6,572 nt of DNA from Verrucomicrobiota bacterium (lineage in GTDB: Bacteria > Verrucomicrobiota > Verrucomicrobiia > Limisphaerales > UBA9464), in assembly GCA_017302195.1 (NCBI GenBank), contig JAFLEG010000254.1:1-6572 (forward strand), written 5' to 3'. The notes under the pieces are model-generated. The model saw only the letters and a list, made by a program, of their open reading frames with translations, was not told where the DNA came from and searched no databases. Below, one piece after another: positions 1 to 6,572 of this stretch. Numbering within the stretch: the first letter of the stretch is position 1; each line of letters starts with the position of its first letter. Both the position numbers and the translations under genes were made by a program.

Positions 1-476
1 GAGGTGCGATCTTCGCCGCGGCCCCAGATGCCGATCATGAGGAAGGTCGGCACCAGGGCCAGTTCGTTGAAGAAGTAGAGGAAGAAGAGGTCGAGGGAGA
101 TCAGCGCCCCGAAAACCCCGCCCACCATGAGCAGGAGCAGGGTGTAGTAGAGCTGCTGCTGGGACTGGATCTCCTCGGAAACCCAGGTCGCCGCGAAGGA
201 GACCAGGGCGGCGACCAGGAGGAGTCCAACGCTGATGCCATCCACGCCCACGTGGTAGTTCAGGCCCAGGGCGGGGATCCACGCGTGGTGGGCCGTCATC
301 TGGTACCCGGCGTGGCCCACCCGGAAGCTGAAGAAGACGGCGCCGGCAACGAGGATTCCAACGCCGGTGACCGCCAGCGCGATGCCGCGCCACGCAGCGG
401 CGTGGGACTTCGGCACCAGGAGCACCGCCAAGGCGCCGAGAATGGGGAGCAGGGGAAGAAGCGTCAGCGAGGACAT
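1..476 (-). CDS. nuoM: NADH-quinone oxidoreductase subunit M (NuoM), N-terminal part; 3' end outside window
   Basis: NuoM is one of the three antiporter-like, proton-pumping subunits of the complex I membrane arm. I translated 158 residues from the ATG at 476-474; the frame stays open to the window edge, so roughly the N-terminal third of a usual ~500-residue protein is seen. The N-terminus is a hydrophobic helix (about residues 3-21), followed by a second (about 33-50), then a WIPALGLNYHVGVDGIS segment (66-82) typical of the family, and further helices at about 83-98 and 109-128. The segment FFNELALVPTFLMIGIWG (135-152) holds Glu138, which aligns with the essential TM5 glutamate (Glu144 in E. 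coli). The residue just before this Glu is Asn, where E. coli NuoM has Trp. The gene starts 5 bases after the nuoL stop codon and has no clear Shine-Dalgarno sequence, so coupling to nuoL translation is likely (inference). NuoL and NuoN are paralogues, but the position and motifs favour NuoM. Confidence 0.95.
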   Translation of the reverse strand, partial: MSSLTLLPLLPILGALAVLLVPKSHAAAWRGIALAVTGVGILVAGAVFFSFRVGHAGYQMTAHHAWIPALGLNYHVGVDGISVGLLLVAALVSFAATWVSEEIQSQQQLYYTLLLLMVGGVFGALISLDLFFLYFFNELALVPTFLMIGIWGRGEDRT

Positions 477-481
477 GGCCG

Positions 482-2432
482 TTACTGGAGGGCGAGCAGC
501 ACCACGAGGGCGACGCCGGCGACAAAGAGGAAGGTGTAGGTCTGCAGGTTGCCGGTCTGGAGCAGGCGGAGGGTCCGCCCGAACAGGTCCATCCCGCCGC
601 TGACGCCGTTCACCAGGAATCCGCGGATGATCCAGCGGTCCACGCCGCCGGCCAGCGCGGCCATGCCGTCATGCAGCGGAATGACCGTGGCCTGGTAGAT
701 TTCGTCGAGATAGAGGCGGTTGCGGAGCGCACGCGACAGCCGGGGAAGGCGTGCCGGAAACGGATCGGCGGCGGCGCCCCAGTAGGCCACAGAGGCGATG
801 GAAAGTCCGAACACCACCATGCCGAGGCCAAAGAAGGCGCCCAGCGGGGAATGGTTGAACGGCTCGAAGAAGACGTCGGAGGGACCGTCCGCGGCATGGA
901 TGGCCGCCCCCGGAATGAGGGCGTGCCGGAAGTAGTTCCCGACCGGGAGCCAACCCAGGCCCACGGAGGGCACCGCGAGGATGAGCAGCGGCAGGGTCAT
1001 GTTGCGTCCCGGATCTGCGGCATGCCCAGCCGCCTCGCTGCGGGGCGCTCCAAGGAAGGACCAGGACCAGGCGTGCCATGTAGAGGGTGGTCAGACCGGC
1101 CACGAGAATGCCCACGGCGAAGAGCACCGGACGTCCCGAGGACAGCGTGGCGGCGAAAATGGCGTCCTTGCTGTAGAAGCCGCTGGTCACCACCGGGAGC
1201 CCGCACAGCGCCGCGGTGGCGATGAGGAAGGTCCAGAACGTCACCGGCATCCGCGAGTGGAGCCCGCCCATCTTCCAGATGTCCTGCTCGTGATGGCAGG
1301 CGTAGATCACGGCGCCGGCCCCGAGGAACAGCAGCGCCTTGAAGCAGGCGTGCGTGGTGAGGTGGAACATGGCGGCATCCGGCCCGCCGCAGCCCACGGC
1401 CATCACCATGTAGCCCAACTGGGACAGCGTGGAGTAGGCGAGGATGCGCTTGATGTCGTCCTGCTGGATGGCGATGACGCCGGCCACCAGGGACGTGATG
1501 GCCCCGGTCCACGCGATGAGGTCCAGCGCCGAGATCGGTCCGAGGAAGCCCAGGGCCTCGGGCCAGGCCGGCGTGGCGCCGAAGACGAAGAACACCCGGC
1601 ACAGCATGTACACGCCGGCGGCGACCATGGTGGCGGCGTGGATCAGGGCGGACACCGGAGTCGGGCCCTCCATGGCATCCGGGAGCCATACATGCAGCGG
1701 CAGTTGCGCGCTCTTTCCCACGGCGCCCATGAAGACCAGCACCCCGGCCAGCGAACTGAGCGAGCCCAGCAGCGCGGGGTCGGCTCCGAGTTTGGCAGCC
1801 ATGCCGTCAAAGGCCACGGTGCCGGTGGCCGCCCAGAGGATCAGGATGCCGAGCAGGAATCCGAAGTCGCCGACCCGGTTGGTGAGGAACGCCTTCTTGG
1901 CGGCGTCGGCGGCAGCAGGCTTGTCGTACCAGAAGCCCACCAGCAGGTAGCTGGAGACGCCGACCAGTTCCCAGAAGATGAAGGTTTGGACGAAGTTGTC
2001 CGACAGCACGATCCCGAGCATCGAGAAGGTGAAGAACCCCAGGCTGGCGAAGTAACGGGGATACTCGGGATCGTCCTCCATGTATCCCGTGCTGTAGAGG
2101 TGGACGAGGAAGGAGACCCCGGTCACGACCATGAGCATCAGCGTGGACAGGGAGTCCACGGTCAGCCCGAGGTGAACCTCCAGCCCGCCCACGGAAAGCC
2201 AGGACAGGGCGGTGGCCGCGGCGCGATCGCCGGACACGCCGTAGAGGAAGAACAACCAGACACTGAGCCCGAGGGCGACCGCCACCGCGGATAGGCTCAG
2301 CGTGGTGGTGAGCACCCGGCTGCGGCGGAGTCCGAGGGTGATGCAGAGCGCCGACACCAGCGGCAGCATCAGGACCACCCAGGCCAGGTCCTGGAAGTTG
2401 GTCGGGAAGGGATCGGAAGGGGAGGCGGTCAC
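482..2432 (-). CDS. nuoL: NADH-quinone oxidoreductase subunit L (NuoL), interrupted by a one-base frameshift
   Basis: NuoL is the distal antiporter-like proton-pumping subunit of complex I. The GTG start at 2432-2430 overlaps the nuoK stop codon by 4 bases (GTGA), with no Shine-Dalgarno sequence visible, suggesting translational coupling. The first 458 codons (2432-1059) give normal NuoL: FIFWELVGVSSYLLVGFW with Glu155 (TM5), Lys240 in AVGKSAQLPLHVWLPDA, His265 in SALIHAATM, Lys365 in HACFKALLF, and the GFYSKDAIF motif near 418-426. After YMARLVLV this frame turns into an Arg/Gly/Pro-rich tail that stops at 669. The true continuation, FLGAPRSEAAGH then MTLPLLILAVPSVGLGW, is in the neighbouring frame (1057-482) and contains the YLDEIY segment, lateral-helix region and last membrane helix. 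Skipping one base at 1058-1059 restores about 649 residues, a normal NuoL length. If the shift is real, the gene is a pseudogene or encodes a truncated 587-residue product. The family assignment is certain; intactness is not. Confidence 0.93.
1058..1059 (-). other. Frameshift site in nuoL (one extra base)
   Basis: On the coding strand the reading runs ctg gtc ctg gtc, then c, then ttc ctt gga. Dropping one of the two C residues (G at 1058 or 1059 on the plus strand) joins LYMARLVLV directly to FLGAPRSEAAGH, matching the expected NuoL order. The recipient frame is closed upstream by a TGA at about 1094, so the shift must fall between that codon and about 1050. The site abuts short tandem repeats on the plus strand (aaggaagg at 1052-1059 and accaggaccagg at 1060-1071), which are prone to slippage in replication or sequencing. 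No recognised programmed +1 frameshift signal was seen. Confidence 0.85.
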
Positions 2433-2734
2433 AGGCGGAGACTGTTGAGATCCTCGACGTGCGCGGTGCCCCGCTTGCGGTACAGGGCGACGATGAGCGC
2501 CAGGCCCACGGCCACCTCGGCGGCGGCGACGGTGATGATGAAGAAGACCATCACCTGGCCCTTGAGGTTGGCGTGGTACCGGGAGAAGGCGACCAGGGCG
2601 AGGTTGGCGGCGTTCAGCATGAGCTCCAGGCTCATGTAGATCACCAGCAGGTTGCGGCGGGCCAGCACCCCGAACAGCCCGAGGCTGAAGAGCAGGGCGC
2701 TGACGACCAGATAGTGGTGGAGACCGACGGTCAT
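2429..2734 (-). CDS. nuoK: NADH-quinone oxidoreductase subunit K (NuoK)
   Basis: NuoK is a small three-helix membrane subunit of complex I, related to MrpC of multisubunit Na+/H+ antiporters, and is part of the proton pathway between NuoJ and NuoN. The product is 101 residues, the usual length. It has three hydrophobic helices (about 5-23, 28-50 and 60-84). The two conserved membrane glutamates are present: Glu37 in YMSLELMLNAANL and Glu73 in ITVAAAEVAVGLAL, corresponding to Glu36 and Glu72 of E. coli. The C-terminus EDLNSLRL resembles the usual EDLN-type ending. The ATG at 2734-2732 was chosen because it begins MTVGLHHYL, overlaps the nuoJ stop as ATGA, and has an AAGGA Shine-Dalgarno sequence six bases upstream. 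The same frame stays open upstream as far as 3175, but that extension reads through nuoJ out of frame. Its stop codon overlaps the nuoL GTG start. Confidence 0.97.
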   Translation of the reverse strand: MTVGLHHYLVVSALLFSLGLFGVLARRNLLVIYMSLELMLNAANLALVAFSRYHANLKGQVMVFFIITVAAAEVAVGLALIVALYRKRGTAHVEDLNSLRL

Positions 2735-3240
2735 TTCAGTTCCTTCTTGCTGAGCAGGATCACGCCCACCATGCCCACCAGCAGCAGCAGCGACATGACC
2801 TCGAAGGGCAGCAGGTAGAGGGTGAAGAGGGAGCGGCCCAGCTCCTTGGTCCCGCCGTCCAGCAGGGGGCGGGCACCGGCGAGCGGCTCCGCGGCCACCA
2901 CGGCCCGGATCAGGATCCCGGCAATGACGGCCACCGACAGGGCGCCGAGGCCCAGGGTGATGCCGCGGATCTTCCGGCGCTCCTCCTCCTTCAGGTCCAG
3001 CAGCATGATGACGAACAGGAAGAGCACCATTACCGCGCCCGCGTACACCAGGATCTGCACCGCCGCGAGGAAGAAGGCGTGGAGCAGGGTGTAGAGCCCG
3101 GCCAGGCTCACGATGGTGAGCACCAGGAACATCGCGCTGGTCACCGGATTCCGGCTCAGCGGGTTGGCCACGCACAGGAAGCCGAACAGCAGGGCCATTC
3201 CGGCGAAGGCGTAGAAGAGGAGATCAGTGAGTCCGGGCAT
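2731..3240 (-). CDS. nuoJ: NADH-quinone oxidoreductase subunit J (NuoJ)
   Basis: NuoJ (ND6 homologue) is a membrane subunit of complex I at the junction of the peripheral and membrane arms; its third helix takes part in coupling quinone reduction to proton pumping. The product is 169 residues, a normal length, with five predicted helices at about 5-24, 34-51, 55-81, 92-117 and 140-164. The most diagnostic stretch is VQILVYAGAVMVLFLFVIML (61-80), the conserved third helix with its Tyr-Ala-Gly-Ala core, followed by a charged loop LDLKEEERRK. The ATG at 3240-3238 lies 4 bases after the nuoI stop codon and has a clear AGGAG Shine-Dalgarno sequence seven bases upstream, inside the 3' end of nuoI. 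Its TGA overlaps the nuoK start. Confidence 0.97.
   Translation of the reverse strand: MPGLTDLLFYAFAGMALLFGFLCVANPLSRNPVTSAMFLVLTIVSLAGLYTLLHAFFLAAVQILVYAGAVMVLFLFVIMLLDLKEEERRKIRGITLGLGALSVAVIAGILIRAVVAAEPLAGARPLLDGGTKELGRSLFTLYLLPFEVMSLLLLVGMVGVILLSKKELK
2741..2748 (-). promoter_or_regulatory. Ribosome binding site of nuoK
   Basis: The coding strand reads aagaagga, six bases before the nuoK ATG and inside the last codons of nuoJ. It supports the short 101-residue nuoK start over the longer open frame upstream. Confidence 0.75.
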
Positions 3241-3244
3241 GGAT

Positions 3245-3811
3245 TTACTCCTGGTTTACCGGAAAAGCCTCCTGCTCGCGGGCTTCCTCCAGCTTGTGCT
3301 TCCACTTCTGGATGCCGCCGTGGACGCCGCCCAGTGCGAGCAGCTTCTCCTTGTTGTACACCAGTTGCTCCCGGCTGGTCCCGGTCAGGGAGTAGTCGCG
3401 CTGGAGGAAGATCGCCTCCTCGGGACAGACCTCCTGGCACAGGCCGCAAAAGATGCACCGGAGCATGTTGATCTCGAACTCCCGGGGCATCTTCTCGGCG
3501 TTAGCCCGGTCGGCGGGGGCGCCGTCGGGACCCGGGGGCGTGATCCGGATGGCCTTGGGCGGGCAGATGAACTCGCAGAGCTGGCAACTGACGCACTTGG
3601 TGTCGCCCTCCTGGTCCTTCACCAGATACGGCGCGCCGCGGTATCCCTCGGGCACCACCCATTTCTCCTCGGGATACTCCATGGTCACCGGCTTGCCGTG
3701 GAGCAGGGACCTGGCGAAGTGCTTCCAGGTGACCTGGAGTCCGCCGACGACGGACGGCAGGTAGGTGCGCTCCAGCAGGGAGAGGGGCTTGCGTTCGACG
3801 ACCTTGGTCAT
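3245..3811 (-). CDS. nuoI: NADH-quinone oxidoreductase subunit I (NuoI), 2x[4Fe-4S] ferredoxin-like
   Basis: NuoI (TYKY homologue) is a peripheral-arm subunit of complex I that holds clusters N6a and N6b and passes electrons from NuoG to N2 in NuoB. The product is 188 residues, within the family range. The N-terminal amphipathic part (about 10-40, including RTYLPSVVGGLQVTWKHF) matches the segment that lies on the membrane next to NuoH. Two complete C-x2-C-x2-C-x3-C-P motifs are present: Cys73, 76, 79 and 83 (CVSCQLCEFICP), and Cys119, 122, 125 and 129 (CIFCGLCQEVCP). A moderately long linker (84-118) separates them. The charged C-terminus (about 165-188) is an extension with no motif that I recognise. 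The ATG at 3811-3809 follows the nuoH stop after 21 bases and has no obvious Shine-Dalgarno sequence; the start is supported by the MTKVVERK-type N-terminus. TAA at 3247-3245 ends the gene. Confidence 0.97.
   Translation of the reverse strand: MTKVVERKPLSLLERTYLPSVVGGLQVTWKHFARSLLHGKPVTMEYPEEKWVVPEGYRGAPYLVKDQEGDTKCVSCQLCEFICPPKAIRITPPGPDGAPADRANAEKMPREFEINMLRCIFCGLCQEVCPEEAIFLQRDYSLTGTSREQLVYNKEKLLALGGVHGGIQKWKHKLEEAREQEAFPVNQE
3248..3252 (-). promoter_or_regulatory. Ribosome binding site of nuoJ
   Basis: An AGGAG sequence on the coding strand lies seven bases before the nuoJ ATG and just before the TAA stop of nuoI. It is the best Shine-Dalgarno match in the window and fixes the nuoJ start. 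Confidence 0.8.
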
Positions 3812-3832
3812 GGGCGCGGGGGGCTCGGTGGA

Positions 3833-4927
3833 TCAGTGGTTCAGCGCGGCGAGCACGAGGGCGGTGATGAGGATGTTGGCAAAGGCCAGGGGGATGAACC
3901 GGCGCCATCCGAGGTCCATCAACTGGTCGTAGCGGAAGCGGGGGAACATCCAGCGCACCCAGATGAAGACCACCATCAGCACCAGCATCTTGGCGATGAA
4001 GCAGGCGATGTGGGCCAGCCCGCCCCACAGGCTGGCGGCGGCTCCGCCGCCCCACGGAAAGGTCCAGCCCCCGAAGAAGAGCGTCACCATCATCGCCGAG
4101 GCGGCGATCATGTTGGCGTACTCGCCCATGAAGAAGAGGGCGAACTTCATCGAGCTGTACTCCGTGTGATAGCCACCGACGAGCTCGGACTCGGATTCCG
4201 GCAGATCGAAGGGCAGGCGGTTGGTCTCGGCGAAGGCGGCCACCAGGAAGATGAAGAAGGCCAGGGGTTGCTTGAAGACCATCCAGTGGTGGATGCCGCC
4301 GCCCTGGTAGGCCACCACCTTCGACAGGTTCAGGTCGCCGATCACCATGAAGACGGCGATGACGCTCATGCCCATGGCGATCTCGTAGGAGATCATCTGG
4401 GCCGAGGACCGGATGCCGCCCAGAAACGGATACTTGGAATTGGAGGCATAGCCGGCCAGCACGATGCCGTACACGCCCAGGGAGACGATGCCGAAGGTGT
4501 AGAGCACGCCGACATTGAGGTCGGCGATGACCATGGGATTGTTGGGATTCCCCATCGTGGATCCGAAGGGGATCACCGCCATGGTCATGAAGGCCGGCAC
4601 CGCGGTCAGTGCGGGCGCCAGCCAGAAATAGACCTTGCGGACATAGGCCGGGGTGAAGTCCTCCTTGAGCAGGAACTTCAATCCGTCAGCCATCGGCTGG
4701 AAGATGCCCAGGCGGACCAGGGCCGGGCCGATGAACGGCAGATAGTTGACGATGAACGGCGCGGCCCGGTTCGGCCCGACGCGATCCTGGATCCAGGCCG
4801 AAATCTTGCGCTCGGCCAGCACCGCATACGCCACGAAGGTGAGCGTGATGCCGAAGGCCAGGACGATCTTGACCAGGCTGAACAGGACGAACTGCGTCGT
4901 CGGGTGGAGATAGTAAATCGCGTCCAT
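3833..4927 (-). CDS. nuoH: NADH-quinone oxidoreductase subunit H (NuoH)
   Basis: NuoH (ND1 homologue) is the membrane subunit that forms much of the quinone-binding chamber and the entry of the proton-coupling channel of complex I. From the ATG at 4927-4925 the product is 364 residues, slightly longer than the E. coli protein. The conserved segments occur in order: LAERKISAWIQDRVGPNRAAP (38-58), FQPMADGLKFLLKED (76-90), the helix pair around YASNSKYPFLGGIRSSAQMISYE (160-182), AETNRLPFDLPESESELVGG (233-252, the acidic loop at the quinone site), YHTEYSSMKFALFFMGEYAN (253-272), and FPRFRYDQLMDLGWRRFIPL (328-347). About eight hydrophobic helices are visible. The frame stays open upstream to 5188, but that extension covers the 3' end of nuoG, lacks membrane character and is rejected; MDAIYYLHP was chosen as the start because it lies 8 bases after the nuoG stop. 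No strong Shine-Dalgarno sequence is visible. Confidence 0.96.
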   Translation of the reverse strand: MDAIYYLHPTTQFVLFSLVKIVLAFGITLTFVAYAVLAERKISAWIQDRVGPNRAAPFIVNYLPFIGPALVRLGIFQPMADGLKFLLKEDFTPAYVRKVYFWLAPALTAVPAFMTMAVIPFGSTMGNPNNPMVIADLNVGVLYTFGIVSLGVYGIVLAGYASNSKYPFLGGIRSSAQMISYEIAMGMSVIAVFMVIGDLNLSKVVAYQGGGIHHWMVFKQPLAFFIFLVAAFAETNRLPFDLPESESELVGGYHTEYSSMKFALFFMGEYANMIAASAMMVTLFFGGWTFPWGGGAAASLWGGLAHIACFIAKMLVLMVVFIWVRWMFPRFRYDQLMDLGWRRFIPLAFANILITALVLAALNH

Positions 4928-4935
4928 GGCGTCGC

Positions 4936-6572
4936 TCAGATCGTCACCGGGACTCCGGAATCCCCCAGGTCCGCCCAGCGGATTCCCGAGAGTGCGGGCA
5001 CTTCTGCCGCCATGCGGTTGAAGAGGGCCTCGATGCTGGCCGCCCCGTTCCGGGCCGGGTCCTCCAGCCATTCCAGGAGAAACTCCCATTCGGGGCGGGC
5101 ATCCCCGGGAGCCTCGACCGCCTTCTGAAATCGCTGCAGGCGCCCCTTCCCGTTGATGAAGGTGCCGCGCTTTTCGGCATGGGCGCATCCGGGAAGGACA
5201 TAGTGCGCGGCCGCGGTGGTGGCGTTGGGCAGGATGTCGGAGACCACCAGGAGGTCCAATTTGGCCAGAAGATCGGCGTCAATACCATGCCGGGTGACGT
5301 CCTCACCGAACACGATCAGCGCGCGGATGCGTCCCGACCGGATGCCCTCGGCGATCTCGGGAATGCGGATGCCCATTTCCGTGAATGCGATGCCGGTCAG
5401 GCGTGCGCCGTTGCTGTTGGGATTCCGGTCCGCGCTGACCAGCAGGCGATCGGGCTCGCCCTCGCGGGGCACCGAGTCGGTGAGGGCGCCATGCCGTGCG
5501 GCGAGGGTCTTGAGCAGGTGCAGTTCCTCGGTGGTCTGGCGGGCGCTCGCAATCAGCGCAGTCCCGGCTTGGGGGACGGCAGCCAGCCGCGCGCGGATTT
5601 CCCGCAGGGCGGTTTCCCACGGGATGCGCTCCGAACCGCCATCCGTGGTGCGCCGGCGGACTTCGGAAAGCCGGTCGGGGCGTCCGATCCATTTATAGTT
5701 CAGCCGGCCAGCGTCACACATCCACGACCCGTTTACCGCGTCGTTCTCCCGCGGTTCATACCGGTGAACCGCACCCTCGCGCGATCCGATCGTGATGTTG
5801 CATCCGGTGGCGCAGGAGGTGCACACGCTGCGGGTCTCCTTGAGGAACCAGACCCGCATCTTGAAGCGGAAGTCGCGGGAGGTCAGCGCCCCCACCGGGC
5901 ACAGGTCCACGGTGTTCAGCGTGTAGTTGTTGTCGAAGGCGCCGTCCTTCCACGCGGCAATGGTGTTGTAGGAGCCCCGGTTCACGATGCCCAGGGCGTC
6001 GTCGCCGGCGATGTCGCGGGTGAAGCGGATGCAGCGGGTGCAGAGGATGCACCGTTCGTCGTCGAGCACGATGCGGGGACCAAGGTCCACCGCCTTGGGC
6101 TTGTGCACCTTGGGCTCGACGAATCGGCTGGCGGCCTGTCCGTGTTCGACCGAGTACTCCTGCAGCTTGCACTCGCCGGCCTGGTCACAGATCGGGCAGT
6201 CGAGCGGGTGATTGATCAGCAGGGATTCCAGCACCGCCTCGCGCATCTGCTTCGTTGCGGGGGATCCGGGGTAGATCTGCATGCCCGGGGAGATGGGCGT
6301 GGCGCAGGCGATGGCGCCGCGCGGGGTGCCGGGCTCATACGGCAGGACGGAGCGGGCGATTTTCGGCGAGCCATCCTCGTTCAACACCGGCTTGCGGTCC
6401 GGTCCCATCATCGGGGTGCCGAACTCGACCAGGCACATGCGGCAGTTGCCGGCGATGGGCAGCTTCGGATGATAGCAGTAGTGAGGGACCTCGGCGCCGG
6501 CGAGCTGGCAGGCCTGGAGCATCGTGGTCGGCTGCGGACGCCCCTGCCAGTCGGGCATCATCTTGGGGACCT
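4936..6572 (-). CDS. nuoG: NADH-quinone oxidoreductase subunit G (NuoG), compact form; 5' end outside window
   Basis: NuoG is the large iron-sulfur subunit of the complex I peripheral arm, carrying electrons from NuoE/NuoF toward NuoI. The frame is open to the window edge, giving 544 codons before the TGA. The fragment begins VPKMMPDWQG, inside the N-terminal ferredoxin domain, so perhaps 10-30 residues are missing, and the two Met codons at 6561-6556 are not the likely start. Numbering from the first complete codon: [2Fe-2S] ligands Cys32, 43, 46 and 89; N5 ligands His121, Cys125, 128 and 134 (H-x3-C-x2-C-x5-C); N4 ligands Cys174, 177, 180 and 224 (CILCTRC ... VDLCPVG); and an N7-type set Cys250, 253, 257 and 285 (C-x2-C-x3-C-x27-C). 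A shortened molybdopterin-oxidoreductase-like domain follows (about 290-544), including RALIVFGEDVTRHG, VLPGCAHAEKRGTFINGKGR and a WEFLLEWL segment. The protein ends soon after, so it is much shorter than E. coli NuoG (about 908 residues) or Thermus Nqo3 (about 783). It lies 8 bases upstream of nuoH. Confidence 0.95.
   Translation of the reverse strand, partial: VPKMMPDWQGRPQPTTMLQACQLAGAEVPHYCYHPKLPIAGNCRMCLVEFGTPMMGPDRKPVLNEDGSPKIARSVLPYEPGTPRGAIACATPISPGMQIYPGSPATKQMREAVLESLLINHPLDCPICDQAGECKLQEYSVEHGQAASRFVEPKVHKPKAVDLGPRIVLDDERCILCTRCIRFTRDIAGDDALGIVNRGSYNTIAAWKDGAFDNNYTLNTVDLCPVGALTSRDFRFKMRVWFLKETRSVCTSCATGCNITIGSREGAVHRYEPRENDAVNGSWMCDAGRLNYKWIGRPDRLSEVRRRTTDGGSERIPWETALREIRARLAAVPQAGTALIASARQTTEELHLLKTLAARHGALTDSVPREGEPDRLLVSADRNPNSNGARLTGIAFTEMGIRIPEIAEGIRSGRIRALIVFGEDVTRHGIDADLLAKLDLLVVSDILPNATTAAAHYVLPGCAHAEKRGTFINGKGRLQRFQKAVEAPGDARPEWEFLLEWLEDPARNGAASIEALFNRMAAEVPALSGIRWADLGDSGVPVTI

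Noticed and set aside
669..1057. The 129-residue continuation of the upstream nuoL frame, as a possible novel C-terminal domain
   Set aside because: It is Arg/Gly/Pro-rich and overlaps the conserved NuoL C-terminus in another frame, so it is out-of-frame read-through after the frameshift.
981..2294. A 437-codon open frame on the plus strand opposite nuoL
   Set aside because: It is antisense to conserved NuoL coding sequence, with low-complexity charged composition and no motif; it is a by-product of GC-rich codon usage.
2735..3175. An upstream extension of the nuoK frame through nuoJ, which would make a 248-residue protein
   Set aside because: The extra residues read nuoJ out of frame and lack membrane character; the start at 2734 has a Shine-Dalgarno sequence and gives the standard 101-residue NuoK.
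3227..5128. A 633-codon open frame on the plus strand across nuoJ, nuoI, nuoH and the end of nuoG
   Set aside because: It is exactly antisense to several well-supported genes. Its product is rich in Gly, Glu, His, Asp and Gln with no recognisable domain, as expected from the complement of GC-rich coding sequence.
4928..5188. An upstream extension of the nuoH frame into the 3' end of nuoG, which would make a 451-residue protein
   Set aside because: The extension is basic and Gly/Pro-rich, overlaps conserved nuoG coding sequence, and is not part of NuoH; MDAIYYLHP at 4927 fits the family.
6023..6045. Short repetitive run (gcggatgcagcgggtgcagaggatgcac) resembling a tandem repeat
   Set aside because: It encodes the CILCTRCIRF cluster motif of NuoG; the repetition follows from the repeated Cys and Arg codons.

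Overview
The window lies entirely inside a respiratory complex I (NADH:quinone oxidoreductase, NDH-1) operon, with every gene on the minus strand. In transcription order, from high to low coordinates, the genes are nuoG (5' end outside the window), nuoH, nuoI, nuoJ, nuoK, nuoL and nuoM (3' end outside the window). This is the classical bacterial nuo gene order. No mobile element, CRISPR array, RNA gene or defence-type cassette was seen, and I see no evidence for an undescribed system.

Packing is very tight. Gaps between genes are 4 to 21 bases, and nuoJ/nuoK and nuoK/nuoL overlap by 4 bases (ATGA and GTGA). No internal promoter or terminator is evident, so the genes are presumably co-transcribed and partly translationally coupled. 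Clear Shine-Dalgarno sequences precede nuoJ and nuoK; the other starts have weak or no visible ones.

The products build one machine. NuoG and NuoI belong to the peripheral arm and carry iron-sulfur clusters that move electrons from NADH toward quinone. NuoH forms the quinone-chamber floor at the arm-membrane junction. NuoJ, NuoK, NuoL and NuoM form the proton-pumping membrane arm. Conserved cluster ligands and most of the expected charged membrane residues are visible in the translations.

The main irregularity is in nuoL. One extra base near 1058-1059 splits the gene into two frames. Removing it restores a colinear protein of about 649 residues, so this is either a sequence/assembly error or a real disabling mutation. 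Secondary points are a compact NuoG (about 544 visible residues, well short of the 700-900 of common model versions), a long loop inside its [2Fe-2S] ligand set, a retained N7-type cluster motif, and Asn in place of the usual Trp beside the key Glu of NuoM.

The organism is a GC-rich bacterium with aerobic or anaerobic respiration. The style of NuoG and NuoM recalls the Verrucomicrobiota/PVC group, but that is an impression from remembered family sequences and is not proven by the window.
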